Numbered from the stretch's first letter, positions 45,315-55,645 are shown. The stretch is DNA of 64,000 bases from Cyanobacterium stanieri PCC 7202 (GCA_000317655.1 CP003940.1:1240001-1304000), one strand, 5' to 3'. Numbers and translations: made by a program. Notes: generated by a model not told the origin, from the letters alone.

Positions 45315-46913
45315 CTACATGGGACGATATACACGATAATTAATATTTGGGAAAATATTATCGATCGCCTCTACCTTTTCTAACCAACCAGAATCAATTT
45401 GTCCGCTCCAAATATCCTCCTCCAATTTTTTCAAGCGTAATAAATGACTTTTAGTGCGTCTTTCGGCGTAGGGTACCATGGTACCAGTACGCATAATAAA
45501 CGCCCAGTCAGAAGATTGAGCCAACAACAACTCCCTCGCCGCTTGATTGAGGGCGCGCCATTGCAACTCATCCTCTGGTTCCTTGGTAGCCAAATTAATC
45601 ATCTTTTCTGCCCCCTTATGGAGATGGGGATAAATCCAAGCATTGGTATGATTTAACCAATATTCATGGAAACCCTTATAACCCCAACTAGACTGGGAAG
45701 GAATCGCCACCTGCTGATTAGGATGCCCTTTGAGATAGTCCGCTAGGTGAATCATATACAAAGTATCTTGATCAAACCATGCTTTGCGGAAAAGATAATC
45801 GATAAATTTGGGGCCTTCATACCACCAATGCCCATATAATTCCGCATCGTAAGGAGATACCACAATAGGCTCCCTTTGCATAATTCCCGCTAGATGTTGA
45901 ATCTGTTGCATTCTGTTATACAAAAAGTTTCCAGCATGTTCTGCCGCCTTTTCGTTTGCCCAATAAGGATCATAAAGGGCTTTGTCCGATAAACCTGCTT
46001 GACGACTGGTAATTTTGTGGTACTTCACCCCCACATTTTTTCGCTGTCCATTGGGCATGATATAGGGTTTGATGTAATCGTAATCGGCTTCCCAACCAAT
46101 ATCCTTATAAAATTCCCGATAAACAGGATCCCCCGGATAACCCACTTCCGATGACCATACCTGCTGAGAGGACTCATGATCCCTACCAAACACGGCCACC
46201 CCCGTTTCGGTGAAAATGGGGGCATAGGTACCAAAACGAGGACGAGGACGGGCATAGAGCAAACCATGACCATCGGTGAGGAAATAACGCAAACCTGCAT
46301 CGGCGAGCATTCTTTCTAAACCTTCATAATAAGCACATTCAGGCAACCAAATTCCCCGAGGACGAGTGCCAAAGTTTTCCTCATAATGTGCACAGGCGAC
46401 TTCTACTTGAGCCCACACTGCTTGAGGATACATTTTCATGAGGGGCAGATAACCATGGGTAGCGCCGCAGGTGATAATTTCGAGGTTATTGCTGTCTTGA
46501 AATTCCTTGAAGGCAGTAACCAAGTCTCCTTTATAGTATTCCCATACTTTGCGAATTTCGCTAAATTCTTGGGCATAATATTCGGCAAGGTATTTGATAT
46601 GACCGTTATCTTGATTATGCTCTATTTCTTTTTGGATTAGTTCCTCTAATTTGGTGAGGTGTTCGTCATATCTTTCTTGTAGTAGTTTATCCCTGAGCAT
46701 GGACACGAGAGGGGGTGTCATACTCATGGTCATTTTAAATTCAACGCCATCTCTTTTTAATCCGTTGAATACTTGTAGGAGTGGTATGTAAGTTTCTGTG
46801 ATTGCTTCATACAACCACTCTTCTTCTAGGACATAGTCACTTTCGGGATGGCGAACAAAGGGTAAATGTGCGTGTAGCACTAAGGCAAGATAGCCAAGAG
46901 CCATAATTGTCAA
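45315..46913 (-). CDS. GH57 1,4-alpha-glucan branching enzyme-like protein
   Basis: The 532-residue protein has the GH57 start LALVLHAHLPFVRHPE, the nucleophile Glu in GIWLPECAYYEGLE (about residue 189) and the acid in SPYDAELYGHWWYEGP, with a DUF1957-like helical C-terminus. This is the pattern of GH57 branching enzymes. It likely shapes glycogen in the cytoplasm. It is distinct from the larger GH57 at 24080. The gap before ureD is long, so it has its own promoter. Confidence 0.88.
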   Translation of the reverse strand: MTIMALGYLALVLHAHLPFVRHPESDYVLEEEWLYEAITETYIPLLQVFNGLKRDGVEFKMTMSMTPPLVSMLRDKLLQERYDEHLTKLEELIQKEIEHNQDNGHIKYLAEYYAQEFSEIRKVWEYYKGDLVTAFKEFQDSNNLEIITCGATHGYLPLMKMYPQAVWAQVEVACAHYEENFGTRPRGIWLPECAYYEGLERMLADAGLRYFLTDGHGLLYARPRPRFGTYAPIFTETGVAVFGRDHESSQQVWSSEVGYPGDPVYREFYKDIGWEADYDYIKPYIMPNGQRKNVGVKYHKITSRQAGLSDKALYDPYWANEKAAEHAGNFLYNRMQQIQHLAGIMQREPIVVSPYDAELYGHWWYEGPKFIDYLFRKAWFDQDTLYMIHLADYLKGHPNQQVAIPSQSSWGYKGFHEYWLNHTNAWIYPHLHKGAEKMINLATKEPEDELQWRALNQAARELLLAQSSDWAFIMRTGTMVPYAERRTKSHLLRLKKLEEDIWSGQIDSGWLEKVEAIDNIFPNINYRVYRPM

Positions 46914-47286
46914 TCACTATTTTTTTGTACAGTTTAACAGTTTAAATTTTTACCGTTACTAGCAATATTAAGCGACTTTGAGCATTTTTATCACTTAAAA
47001 TTATTGCTTCTTTTGTATTGTTTTTTACTTTTATTGTTTTAGTTTTCTGATTTTGGCTATTTTTTTGTTGATCCCTTTTTTGTAATTATTGATTTTGATA
47101 GTTTTTTTATCTGGTTTAAGCATCTACTGCTATCAAAATAACTATTAAAGGGGTGCCGATTAGTTTGCGATCGCCATTTATTCGTGGGTACTTTGGAATG
47201 GAGGATTATGGGAAGATTTGCCTTCATACTTTCTGATTGTATCCAAATTTAATATAATTATGAAGTTAGATTTTTTTCAATAAAAT
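46914..47286. other. 373-bp intergenic region, divergent GH57 and ureD
   Basis: No gene is supported. It is AT-rich with many T-runs. A consensus -10 TATAAT is at 47253-47258, about 29 bp before the ureD start. One HIP1-like GCGATCGC is present. Confidence 0.5.
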
Positions 47287-48126
47287 ATGGATATAAATAA
47301 CAATAAAAGCTGGGTGGGAAAAATTGCATTAGTTTATAAAAAAGAAGCTGACCAAACTAATATTGAATATAGCTATACTCAAGCCCCTTTTCGATTACAA
47401 AAACCTTTTTATCCTGAAGGAAAATCAATGTGCCATACGGTGATTTTGCACACAGCAGGGGGTATTGTGGGGGGTGATGTTTTAGAGCAGAATATTAGCC
47501 TAGAGGAGGGGGCTGAGGTTTTTATCACTACTCCTGCCGCTCATAAAATATACCGTAGTGAGCAAAAATTCGCTTTTAATACTATTAATTTTAATCTAAA
47601 AAATAACTGTTATTTAGAATATTTACCCCAAGAAACTATTTTTTTTAATCAAGGATATTTTTGTCAAAACACAAGGATTAATTTAGGAGATAATTGTCTT
47701 TATTTTGGCTGGGAAATAGTAAGATTTGGCAGGACTGCTAGGGAGGAGATAATTGATCGAGGGGAATGGAAAAATTACACAGAAATTTGGCAAAATCAAC
47801 AACTTTTATGGGTTGATAGGCAATACTTGAAGGGAGAGAGTCATTCATTTTTTAGTCCTAATGGTCTGGCGGCTAAACCTGTGGTAGGTAGTTTGGTTAT
47901 GGTGGGCAGGGAAGTTGAACAGGATTTGTTGGCAGAAATTAGGGAGTTGGATTTTGTTCGACAAGCAGGGGATAGTCTTGGTTTAACTAAATTAGAAAAA
48001 GGACTGCTATGTCGTTATCATGGTGATTCTGTGAGCAAATGCAAAAAGCATTTAATAAGAGTTTGGCAGTTTTTACGAGCAAAAGAAGGTAAATCTCCTT
48101 TTCTTAAGTCTAGGATTTGGCAATAA
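47287..48126 (+). CDS. ureD: Urease accessory protein UreD
   Basis: The 279-residue protein has the UreD core (MCHTVILHTAGGIVGGDVLE, VFITTPAAHKIYRSE, LEYLPQETIFFNQGYF). It recruits UreF/UreG to apo-urease for nickel insertion. No ureABC or other accessory gene is in the window, so it is isolated here. The rest of the urease genes may be elsewhere, as is common in cyanobacteria. Confidence 0.93.
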   Translation: MDINNNKSWVGKIALVYKKEADQTNIEYSYTQAPFRLQKPFYPEGKSMCHTVILHTAGGIVGGDVLEQNISLEEGAEVFITTPAAHKIYRSEQKFAFNTINFNLKNNCYLEYLPQETIFFNQGYFCQNTRINLGDNCLYFGWEIVRFGRTAREEIIDRGEWKNYTEIWQNQQLLWVDRQYLKGESHSFFSPNGLAAKPVVGSLVMVGREVEQDLLAEIRELDFVRQAGDSLGLTKLEKGLLCRYHGDSVSKCKKHLIRVWQFLRAKEGKSPFLKSRIWQ

Positions 48127-48344
48127 TTATTTTATATTTTTTTTATATTTGTCTATTCTTTTTACTGTTTATGGTTTTTAGGACTTTTTGATAGATGAAT
48201 TTTATATTTTTTTATTAAGGTCATTGTCAATAACTATTGTCAATAAGAAAAAATAATTGAGAGAAGCTATAACTAGATTGGGTTTTAACCTTGCAGTTTT
48301 ATTGAGAATGGTATATGATGAAATGGTAACACAAAGGTGGAAAT

Positions 48345-48809
48345 ATGGAAGGTAATATAGATGTTAAAGGTCAACTTAATGCGGTTTTAAAAATTAAGTT
48401 GACTGCGATTAACCAGTTTTTTTTACACGCTAGAATGTGTAAAAATTGGGGTTTAAATCGCTTAAATGAATATGAGTATCGTTACTCAATTAAGTTGATG
48501 AAACAGGCTGATAAAATTATTGAGCGTGTTTTCTTTTTGGAAGGTTTACCCAATTTACAAGATTTGGGTAGTCTTCTGATTGGGGAGGATGTGCCTGAGA
48601 TTTTGGCTAATGATTTGACTTTGACTAGGGATATGGCTGAAAATTTACGAGGTGCGATCGCCCTTAGCGAAAATTTACAGGACTATGTGACTAGGGATTT
48701 ATTCCAAGAATTATTGGAGGAAACCGAGGAACAAATTGATTGGATTGAATCCCAACAGTGGTTAATTGCCGAATCAGGTTTACAAAATTTCTTACAGTCA
48801 ATGATGTAA
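48345..48809 (+). CDS. Bacterioferritin subunit without ferroxidase site, heme-binding type
   Basis: The 154-residue four-helix protein aligns along its whole length with bacterioferritin (INQFFLHARMCKNWGLNRLN, FFLEGLPNLQDLG). Ferroxidase ligands are lost: E18 is Lys, E51 Leu, H54 Gln, E94 Thr and H130 Gln. The heme ligand Met52 is kept (KLMKQAD). It therefore resembles the heme-type BfrB of Synechocystis. It is followed 77 bp later by a subunit with the opposite pattern, suggesting a mixed shell. Confidence 0.9.
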   Translation: MEGNIDVKGQLNAVLKIKLTAINQFFLHARMCKNWGLNRLNEYEYRYSIKLMKQADKIIERVFFLEGLPNLQDLGSLLIGEDVPEILANDLTLTRDMAENLRGAIALSENLQDYVTRDLFQELLEETEEQIDWIESQQWLIAESGLQNFLQSMM

Positions 48810-48886
48810 ACCGTTAACACAAAAATAACTCTCAAAGAGTTATCACCTGACACAAGCCTAAAAAAAATTATAGAAAAGAGGAAACA

Positions 48887-49357
48887 ATGAAAGGTAACGA
48901 AAAAGTCATTAAGGAATTACAGAAATTACTTCGCAGTGAGTTGTCCGCAAGGGATCAATATTTTACCCATTCTCGTATGTATCAAGATTGGGGTTTGCAC
49001 AAACTCTATGAACGCATTGATCATGAAATGCAAGACGAAACCCATCACGCTGATATGTTAATTAAACGTATTCTATTCTTAGAGGGTTCTATTGATTTGA
49101 GCGATCAAGCTGATTTGAATGTGGGTAAAAATGTTACTGAAATGCTCAAAAAAGACCTCGAATTGGAATATGAGGTAATTGGCAATCTTAAGAGTGCGAT
49201 CGCCATTTGTGAGCAGGAACAGGATTACGTATCCAGAGATTTACTCCGTCAGATGTTGGATGACACCGAGGAAGATCATGCGCACTGGTTAGAACAACAA
49301 TTATGGCTCATTGATAATATCGGTTTACCCAATTATTTACAATCTCAGATGGGTTAA
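48887..49357 (+). CDS. Bacterioferritin subunit with ferroxidase site
   Basis: The 156-residue subunit keeps the ferroxidase residues (E18, E51 in the QDETHHAD stretch, H54, and the EEDHAHW Glu/His pair), but Met52 is replaced by Thr, so it should not bind heme on its own. This matches the BfrA type of Synechocystis. It probably co-assembles with the preceding gene product to store iron. The 3' end overlaps the convergent YjbQ gene by four bases. Confidence 0.92.
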   Translation: MKGNEKVIKELQKLLRSELSARDQYFTHSRMYQDWGLHKLYERIDHEMQDETHHADMLIKRILFLEGSIDLSDQADLNVGKNVTEMLKKDLELEYEVIGNLKSAIAICEQEQDYVSRDLLRQMLDDTEEDHAHWLEQQLWLIDNIGLPNYLQSQMG

Positions 49358-49770
49358 TTGTTGATATGAACCACAACTTGGCGTAGGTGCGATCGCTCCC
49401 TATGTTCCCAAACATATACCCCCTGCCAAGTTCCCAACAAAAGACGACCATTATTAACAGGAATAGTTAGAGAGGTGTTGGTTAAAACCGAGCGAATATG
49501 GGAGGGCATATCATCAGGCCCTTCCGCACTATGATAATAGTCCGTGGTGCTTTCTGGTACCAGTTTACTAAAAAAATTACTTAGATCCGTTAACACATCA
49601 GGATCTGCATTTTCTTGGATAATTAGACTAGCGCTGGTGTGCATGATAAAAACCGTACACAATCCCGTTTTTATGCCCGACTCCGCCACCACTGCCCCCA
49701 CATCACGGGTAATATTATGTAAACATTTACCGCTAGTTTTTATTTTGAGTATGTTTTGATGACAAGTCAT
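49354..49770 (-). CDS. YjbQ/UPF0047 family protein
   Basis: The 138-residue protein has [37 protein letters not shown] and [20 protein letters not shown], the UPF0047 pattern with its conserved His residues. E. coli YjbQ shows weak thiamine-phosphate-synthase-like activity, but its native role is unclear. It overlaps the bacterioferritin 3' end tail to tail by four bases. Confidence 0.92.
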   Translation of the reverse strand: MTCHQNILKIKTSGKCLHNITRDVGAVVAESGIKTGLCTVFIMHTSASLIIQENADPDVLTDLSNFFSKLVPESTTDYYHSAEGPDDMPSHIRSVLTNTSLTIPVNNGRLLLGTWQGVYVWEHRERSHLRQVVVHINN

Positions 49771-49814
49771 AAGAATGATTGTTGTAGGACAGACTTTTTT
49801 CTAAGATACCATGA

Positions 49815-49837
49815 AAGTCCCCCAGAATTGGGGGATT
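49815..49837 (-). terminator. Hairpin after the heparinase-like gene
   Basis: The stem AATCCCCCA / TGGGGGACTT lies between the stop of the minus-strand gene at 49863 and the YjbQ start. The T-run is short, so termination is moderate. Confidence 0.6.
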
Positions 49838-49862
49838 TAGGGGGCAGTCAAGGTAATATTGG

Positions 49863-52181
49863 TCACAACTTATTACTCGAACTTGAATAATGAGAAAATA
49901 GGATGCGATCGCCCCTAAAACTAATTTCTTGTCCTCCCACCCTCACCGTAGAATTAATACCCACAGGATTAACTATCTCCATCGGCGGTAAACTCCCCTC
50001 ACCCATCGCCATCACCACCAAAAATTGATGACCCCCCGTCGCCATAATTTTAGAACCATAATCAGTTTTTTCCTCCGTAATCACCACATCTAACGGTGCC
50101 GCAAAAACACCCCGAAAAATTGAGCCCGAATCATCCCTTATGGTAAAGCTATTACCCTCGATGGTCACATCCCCCTCCGTGTGCATCGTCCAGACTTTCT
50201 CCTGAAAATTAGGATCATTCACATCACCCCGAAAAATATCGGCAATGGCAAAGATACCATCCGCCCCCGAAACCTTGCTATAGTCCACCCCAAAAGAGCG
50301 TAAATACTCCAGTTGAGCATTTTCTGACCGATTTTGACTAACCATGGACACCACCCCTGAGCCGTCTTCTGCTTCGGCAAAATGAATCATCTGACTACCA
50401 CGCCAACCAGAAGCATTAGGAAGATAGACAATATTTTCCCTTTCCCTTTCCCCCTCACTCGGTGCCGCCATGGCCCAATTTACCCCTAATCCCCTGAGTC
50501 GGAAACTGGTAGCCTCGGGAAATAACCAACCTCCGCGCACAGGATTGGCATTAAGATAAATACTGGCAACCGTATCATCTTGGTTTTGCCATTGATTACG
50601 AAACACATACAAACCCCTGATGTGATCGACAAATACTCGTGGCAGGAATGACTGGGGAGGCTGAGGGGATACATTGTGCGGATAATTAGCAAGGGCGTAA
50701 ATGGCTTGATCGGGATAAGATGAACTAATACCAAAAGTTAAATCCCCTTCCATGGCAAAATAGCGATCATAAATCCATCGGGCGGAGGGCAAAAAATCCT
50801 CGGACAGGATGCCTAAACCAGAGGCAAAGAGGAAACCACTGGCACCATGGCGATGTCTGCCGTAGGCGGGGGTGATGGGGCTATCATTTTCCCTTGGTAT
50901 CATCCGCATCATACTATTGGGTATTAGCTGATTGGCGTGGGTTTGGGTGGCAATGTCTTTGCCCATGACATTACCATAGGCTTGTAAAAAAGGTAACATC
51001 TGGTTAGCAGAATGGCTGGTGTAGGCATCCCCTTCAATGCCAAAACCTCCATCCCCTAGGGCAGTATTGATATATCGAGAGACATTCCTTTGGGCGGTAG
51101 CTAAAATTAAGTGGAGGTGGTTTTCGGGTTGATAAAATTCATTGTCTGGGAAAAAATGGTCAGGTTCATTTTTGATGGCGAGGGCGGCGATTCCTGCTGC
51201 ACTTCTTGCCCTTACATTCCAATTGCTGACGGTGCTATTATTCCAGCCACTACCTCCTCCCTGAGACAATTCTAGGGCTTGTTGAGCTAACCATTTGGTC
51301 ATTTCTTGTTGTTGATTTTCATTCCATAAAGGGTAACAATGGTCGTAGGCAAGGGCAACACCAATGACGAGTCCTGCTCTTTCTAATATTCTTGGTTTTG
51401 ATTGTCCATCTAATCCACGGCTAAGGGCGATCGCATCTTGAACTGTATTCCACCCTTGTTGAGCCAAAGAAAGATCATCATTAATAAGGGCTAAAAAACA
51501 ATATCCTGCCCCATGGGAACCACCATTTAAGCCATAGCCACTGTAAAATATTTCACCATTTAAACTATTCTTTAATCGAGTTAAAATTGCTTGTCCAATG
51601 GGAGTATTAATTTTATTTTTAATGTCTTCTATATCAAATTTTCGAAAAATTAAGCGAGGATGTTCTTGAGATTCAATGGGTTGATAATTTTCTATTTTTA
51701 AAATGTAATTATCATTAATTTTACCAGTAACAGGGCCTAGTAAAAAACGATTATTTAACCTACCAGAATAACTACCTAATAGTTGATTATTTTGATCATA
51801 AATTACATCAATACTATAGGTAGCTCGGTTACTATCCATACTAAAAGGACTAGGTCTAACATCCAATTCAATCTCGAAGGTAAAGTAATTATTTTGAGGA
51901 ATTACCCTGACTTTTCCCTGATGTTCTACATCTTGATTATATTTAGGTGACCATCCATAAATATCAGAATCACACTCATTTTGATGACAATCTAAATCAA
52001 GATAAATATCTTGATAAATGGGTTCTTCTTCTAACAAACGCCACACAGCATTTCTTAACTGTAAGGTGATATTTCCTGATAAAGGTTGTAACTCTTTTTG
52101 TCTTGGTTCATGTCTAGCACCACCAATAAATAATAGTCCCAAAAACAAAAAAGATTGTAAATAAAATTTCTTAAATGGCAT
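49863..52181 (-). CDS. Heparinase II/III-like exported protein
   Basis: The 772-residue protein has a signal peptide (about residues 1-22). It has a beta-rich N-terminal part, then a helical part from about residue 180 (HPRLIFRKFDIEDIKNKI, GLVIGVALAYDHCYPLW, WNVRARSAAGIAALAI), which looks like an alpha/alpha toroid, then a C-terminal beta-sandwich. This is the layout of heparinase II/III or alginate-lyase-like polysaccharide lyases. The likely substrate is an acidic polysaccharide, perhaps its own capsule. Catalytic residues could not be assigned with certainty. Confidence 0.7.
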   Translation of the reverse strand: MPFKKFYLQSFLFLGLLFIGGARHEPRQKELQPLSGNITLQLRNAVWRLLEEEPIYQDIYLDLDCHQNECDSDIYGWSPKYNQDVEHQGKVRVIPQNNYFTFEIELDVRPSPFSMDSNRATYSIDVIYDQNNQLLGSYSGRLNNRFLLGPVTGKINDNYILKIENYQPIESQEHPRLIFRKFDIEDIKNKINTPIGQAILTRLKNSLNGEIFYSGYGLNGGSHGAGYCFLALINDDLSLAQQGWNTVQDAIALSRGLDGQSKPRILERAGLVIGVALAYDHCYPLWNENQQQEMTKWLAQQALELSQGGGSGWNNSTVSNWNVRARSAAGIAALAIKNEPDHFFPDNEFYQPENHLHLILATAQRNVSRYINTALGDGGFGIEGDAYTSHSANQMLPFLQAYGNVMGKDIATQTHANQLIPNSMMRMIPRENDSPITPAYGRHRHGASGFLFASGLGILSEDFLPSARWIYDRYFAMEGDLTFGISSSYPDQAIYALANYPHNVSPQPPQSFLPRVFVDHIRGLYVFRNQWQNQDDTVASIYLNANPVRGGWLFPEATSFRLRGLGVNWAMAAPSEGERERENIVYLPNASGWRGSQMIHFAEAEDGSGVVSMVSQNRSENAQLEYLRSFGVDYSKVSGADGIFAIADIFRGDVNDPNFQEKVWTMHTEGDVTIEGNSFTIRDDSGSIFRGVFAAPLDVVITEEKTDYGSKIMATGGHQFLVVMAMGEGSLPPMEIVNPVGINSTVRVGGQEISFRGDRILFSHYSSSSNKL

Positions 52182-52204
52182 ATTTTTTATAACTTCATCT
52201 TTTT

Positions 52205-53299
52205 ATGAACATATTGAGAAAAAATACATCAATGTTTGCCGAAGATGATCAAAATGCGATAACTTCGATAGTATGGCAATGGTGTGATAACAAAATACTA
52301 ACTGATATGTTTGAGAAAATTTTAATTCCTAATTCTTCTGCCCAACAACCATCCTTTATTCGTCCTCGTAAAGGAGTTATTATCGGTTTAGGACAAGTGG
52401 GTTTAGCCTGTGCCTATTCTTTTTTAATTCAAGATTGTTTTGATGAGTTGATTTTACAAGATATTGCCCCAGAAAAATTGGAAGGGGAAATTATGGACTT
52501 ATCCCACGGAATGCCTTTTATTTCTCCCACTGATTTAAAAATGGGTACGGTGGCAGATGAAGGAAAAGACGCAGACATAGTTATTATCACCGCAGGAGTT
52601 GCTCAAAAACAGGGAGAAAGTCGTTTAAGTTTGGTTGAGCGTAATATTGCTATTTATAAAAAGATTCTTGCTGATGTGGTCAAATATTGTCCCGAGTCTA
52701 TTATTTTGGTAGTCAGTAATCCTGTGGATATTATGACCCATGCCACCCTCAAGATAACAGGTTTTCCTAGTTCTAGGGTAATTGGTTCTGGTACAGCATT
52801 GGATACCGCTCGTTTTCGTTCTTTATTAGCCAAGGAAATGGGTATTGATTCTCGTAGTGTCCATGCTTATATTATAGGGGAACATGGAGACAGCGAAGTT
52901 CCTGTGTGGAGTACCGCAAATGTCGGTGGTGTAAAAATTGTGCCTAATGGTTGGGAAAATTTGACTCCCCCAGAGCAAAAGATTTTGTCAGGTATTTATG
53001 ATAATGTTAAAAATGCCGCCTATGAAATTATTAAGCGTAAAGGTAGCACTTCCTATGCTATTGGTTTGGCTACCAGTGATATTGTAAAGGCGATCGTTAA
53101 TTCTCAGGAACGCATTTTAACTGTTAGTGGTTTAATGACGGGGATGTATGGCATTGATGATATTTGTTTGAGTATTCCTCGGGTAATTAATGAAAAAGGA
53201 ATTTTACAAACTGTCAATTTAACCCTTCATCCAGAAGAAGAAAGATTATTGCAAAATTCAGCCCAAATTTTGAAAGATATATTCAAACAACTAGGATAG
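52205..53299 (+). CDS. ldh: L-lactate dehydrogenase
   Basis: The 364-residue protein is longer than the usual 310-330 because of an N-terminal extension; a start at Met35 (52307) would give the normal size. It has the NAD loop GVIIGLGQVGLACAYS, ITAGVAQKQGESRLSLVERN with Gln at the position that favours pyruvate over oxaloacetate, GSGTALDTARFR and the catalytic His in GEHGDSEVPVW. It interconverts pyruvate and lactate. An SRPBCC gene follows eight bases later. Confidence 0.88.
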   Translation: MNILRKNTSMFAEDDQNAITSIVWQWCDNKILTDMFEKILIPNSSAQQPSFIRPRKGVIIGLGQVGLACAYSFLIQDCFDELILQDIAPEKLEGEIMDLSHGMPFISPTDLKMGTVADEGKDADIVIITAGVAQKQGESRLSLVERNIAIYKKILADVVKYCPESIILVVSNPVDIMTHATLKITGFPSSRVIGSGTALDTARFRSLLAKEMGIDSRSVHAYIIGEHGDSEVPVWSTANVGGVKIVPNGWENLTPPEQKILSGIYDNVKNAAYEIIKRKGSTSYAIGLATSDIVKAIVNSQERILTVSGLMTGMYGIDDICLSIPRVINEKGILQTVNLTLHPEEERLLQNSAQILKDIFKQLG

Positions 53300-53307
53300 T
53301 TATTGAT

Positions 53308-53763
53308 ATGCTCAAATTTGAATATTCCAGTTTAATTAAAGCACCCTTAAAAACTGTTTGGGAGTTTCACGAGAGGGAAGATATTTTAGATATTTTAACT
53401 CCCCCATGGCAACCAGTAAAAGTCGTTGAGCGTCAGGGAGGTTTGGAAATTGGTGCCATGACTAAATTTAACCTAATGTTTGGTTTTGTTACCATTCCCT
53501 GGTGCGCTCGTCATGTAGAATACGAGAAATATCATTTATTTACTGATCAACAAACCGAAGGCCCTTTAAAACTGTGGATTCACCGTCATCAATTTCAAGC
53601 CGAAGGAGACTATACAAGGTTAACTGATAACATTCAGTATGACATTACAGGAGAACCTTTAATAAATTATTTGATGGGTTGGTGGGTAGAAGAAAGACTC
53701 AAGGATATGTTTGCCTATCGTCATCGCATTACCAAAGAAAATTGCGAATCTCAACCACTATAA
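53308..53763 (+). CDS. SRPBCC (START/Bet v 1-like) family protein
   Basis: The 151-residue protein starts KFEYSSLIKAPLKTVWEFHE and continues with LTPPWQPVKVV and TPW-like beta strands, ending in a helix (LINYLMGWWVEERLKDMF). This is the SRPBCC cavity fold, often called cyclase/dehydrase-like in cyanobacteria. The ligand is unknown. It is eight bases downstream of ldh and is probably co-transcribed. Its end overlaps the next convergent gene by six bases. Confidence 0.85.
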   Translation: MLKFEYSSLIKAPLKTVWEFHEREDILDILTPPWQPVKVVERQGGLEIGAMTKFNLMFGFVTIPWCARHVEYEKYHLFTDQQTEGPLKLWIHRHQFQAEGDYTRLTDNIQYDITGEPLINYLMGWWVEERLKDMFAYRHRITKENCESQPL

Positions 53764-54429
53764 GGATTGTATCACCCTACCATAACTCCATAATTGTTGG
53801 TAGTAATTACGACTAACTTGATCAAGATCATCGGTTAATTGATTAATACCAATACCATTATTACCCATATCTTTACCTGAGCTATGGATATAGCGATTAT
53901 TTCCTAAGTAAAGGGCTACATGGGTAACTTTTTTTACACCAAAGAAAATTAAATCTCCTTTTTCCAACTCCTCCCTCATAATTTTCTGACAAAAATCTTC
54001 CTGTTGATAAGAATCCCTAGGTAACCATACCCCTTGACTAGCAAAGGCTGACTGCATTAAACCCGAACAATCATAGTTAGGTGCCACAGTGCCACCCCAG
54101 AGGTAATAGTTAGGCACTTGATGGGCTTGTAAACAAAAGTCGATAATGGCAGGAATTTTTTGGGAAATATATTCACGAAAAACTGTTTCTTTCTGATAGC
54201 CATTCTCGGCAGGTTGTAAGTATTCTAAGGATGATAATGGCAACCATCCCTGATAATTGTCTTCACACAGACACACTTCGAGCGCACCGTGTTTTGGTGT
54301 ATCGGAAATTGGTTTTAAATATCTTCCCTTTGCACTTTGGGTTGATAATTCCTGACAATCAACACTAACGAATAAGTCTATATTTTTTGAACAAATATAT
54401 TCTCCTGTCTTGGATGGAGGCAGAAACAT
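53758..54429 (-). CDS. NlpC/P60 cysteine peptidase with SH3 domain
   Basis: The 223-residue protein has an N-terminal SH3-like part (GALEVCLCEDNYQGWLPLSS) and a C-terminal NlpC/P60 domain with Cys in NYDCSGLMQSAFASQG and His in KVTHVALYLGNNRYIHSSG. This matches the cyanobacterial gamma-D-glutamyl-diamino acid endopeptidase type that cleaves cell-wall peptide stems. No signal peptide is seen. It overlaps the SRPBCC gene tail to tail. Confidence 0.9.
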   Translation of the reverse strand: MFLPPSKTGEYICSKNIDLFVSVDCQELSTQSAKGRYLKPISDTPKHGALEVCLCEDNYQGWLPLSSLEYLQPAENGYQKETVFREYISQKIPAIIDFCLQAHQVPNYYLWGGTVAPNYDCSGLMQSAFASQGVWLPRDSYQQEDFCQKIMREELEKGDLIFFGVKKVTHVALYLGNNRYIHSSGKDMGNNGIGINQLTDDLDQVSRNYYQQLWSYGRVIQSL

Positions 54430-54571
54430 AGTAATTAATAATTGAGAATGGATAATTGAGAGTTATATTTTAATAAATTAATGGTAATTTGGGGATTATG
54501 AAAAAATATCAAGAGGATAGGAAAGATTTATCTCAACCTGAAACTTTTGTTTTTGCTTAAATTTTGATCAT

Positions 54572-55447
54572 CTAAGTATTTTCAGCATTAGTGCAACTGA
54601 AAATATAACTAACGATCGCCCCTGTAACAAACATCATAATAGAGTATATGGCAGGAGGTATGGCAATTTGAGGATTATTTAATAGTGTAGCAGAAGAGGC
54701 GATCGCAATGGCTAAAGTTCCATTTTGCATACCAGCTTCGATAGAAATAGTAGAAGACTGCTTCCAACTTAAATTCACACTTTTAGCAATCAAAAAACTA
54801 ACTAACAAAGTAACCACATTTAGGGTGAGAGTAGGAAAACCAGTAGCTTGAATAAAAGGGATTAAATTTTCTCGCTCCGCCAAAATCGCCCCTAACACCA
54901 CCAACACCATAAACAAACCAGAAGCGATTTTAACGGGTTTATCAGCACGAAGGGCAAAGTTAGGTTTATAACTGCGAATAATCATACCCAAAAAAACAGG
55001 AATTAAGGTAACAACAACAATTTGTGTAATAGTTTTTAGTACAGGTAAACTAACATAAGTGCGATCGTGCATAAATAATTCCATACCATAATTGACAATA
55101 AAAGGTAAAGAAACAATAGTAATCATACTGGACAAAGCAGTTAAACTAATAGATAAAGCAGTATCACACTTCCCTAAATAAGAGTATAAATTAGAAGTAG
55201 CTCCTCCCGGACAAGCCGAAAGCAAAATAATTCCCACAGCAAACTCAGGAGCTAAATTCCAAAACCTCATCAACAAAAAGGCAACCATAGGTAACATAAT
55301 TAATTGACAAAATAATCCTGTAAATATAGCCTTGGGGTCAACAATTATTCTATGAAAATCTTGTTTTGTAAGGCTTAAACCCATACCTAACATAATGGTA
55401 ATTAAAGCAATGGGTAGAAATATCTCAGTAATAAAATTGGCTTCCAT
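54572..55447 (-). CDS. BASS family sodium symporter
   Basis: The 291-residue membrane protein has about nine helices with family motifs (FLPIALITIMLGMGLSLTKQ, LLSACPGGATSNLYSYLGKC, ISIEAGMQNGTLAIAIA). BASS proteins carry bile acids, pyruvate or other organic anions with sodium. The substrate here is unknown. It is a single gene with no obvious partner. Confidence 0.88.
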   Translation of the reverse strand: MEANFITEIFLPIALITIMLGMGLSLTKQDFHRIIVDPKAIFTGLFCQLIMLPMVAFLLMRFWNLAPEFAVGIILLSACPGGATSNLYSYLGKCDTALSISLTALSSMITIVSLPFIVNYGMELFMHDRTYVSLPVLKTITQIVVVTLIPVFLGMIIRSYKPNFALRADKPVKIASGLFMVLVVLGAILAERENLIPFIQATGFPTLTLNVVTLLVSFLIAKSVNLSWKQSSTISIEAGMQNGTLAIAIASSATLLNNPQIAIPPAIYSIMMFVTGAIVSYIFSCTNAENT

Positions 55448-55626
55448 CTCTATGGTTATCAGTAACTATTATTTTATCAAGCACTATATATTTTATTCTT
55501 TTGACTGTACTATTTTTCGCTCAATATTATTATTTATTTAACCTGAGTTCGGGTTAACTATTAACAATTAAATTTTATTCATAAAGTTCTTAAGTAGGAT
55601 AATATACCTCCCACCAAAACCTCACC

Positions 55627-55645
55627 TAAGCACTAAAATACTTAG
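55627..55645. repeat. 19-bp direct repeat, left copy (flanks the RAYT segment)
   Basis: TAAGCACTAAAATACTTAG matches 18 of 19 bases with 56455-56473, which contains the stop region of metH. The two copies bracket an 828-bp segment holding the REP-associated transposase. Confidence 0.75.
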
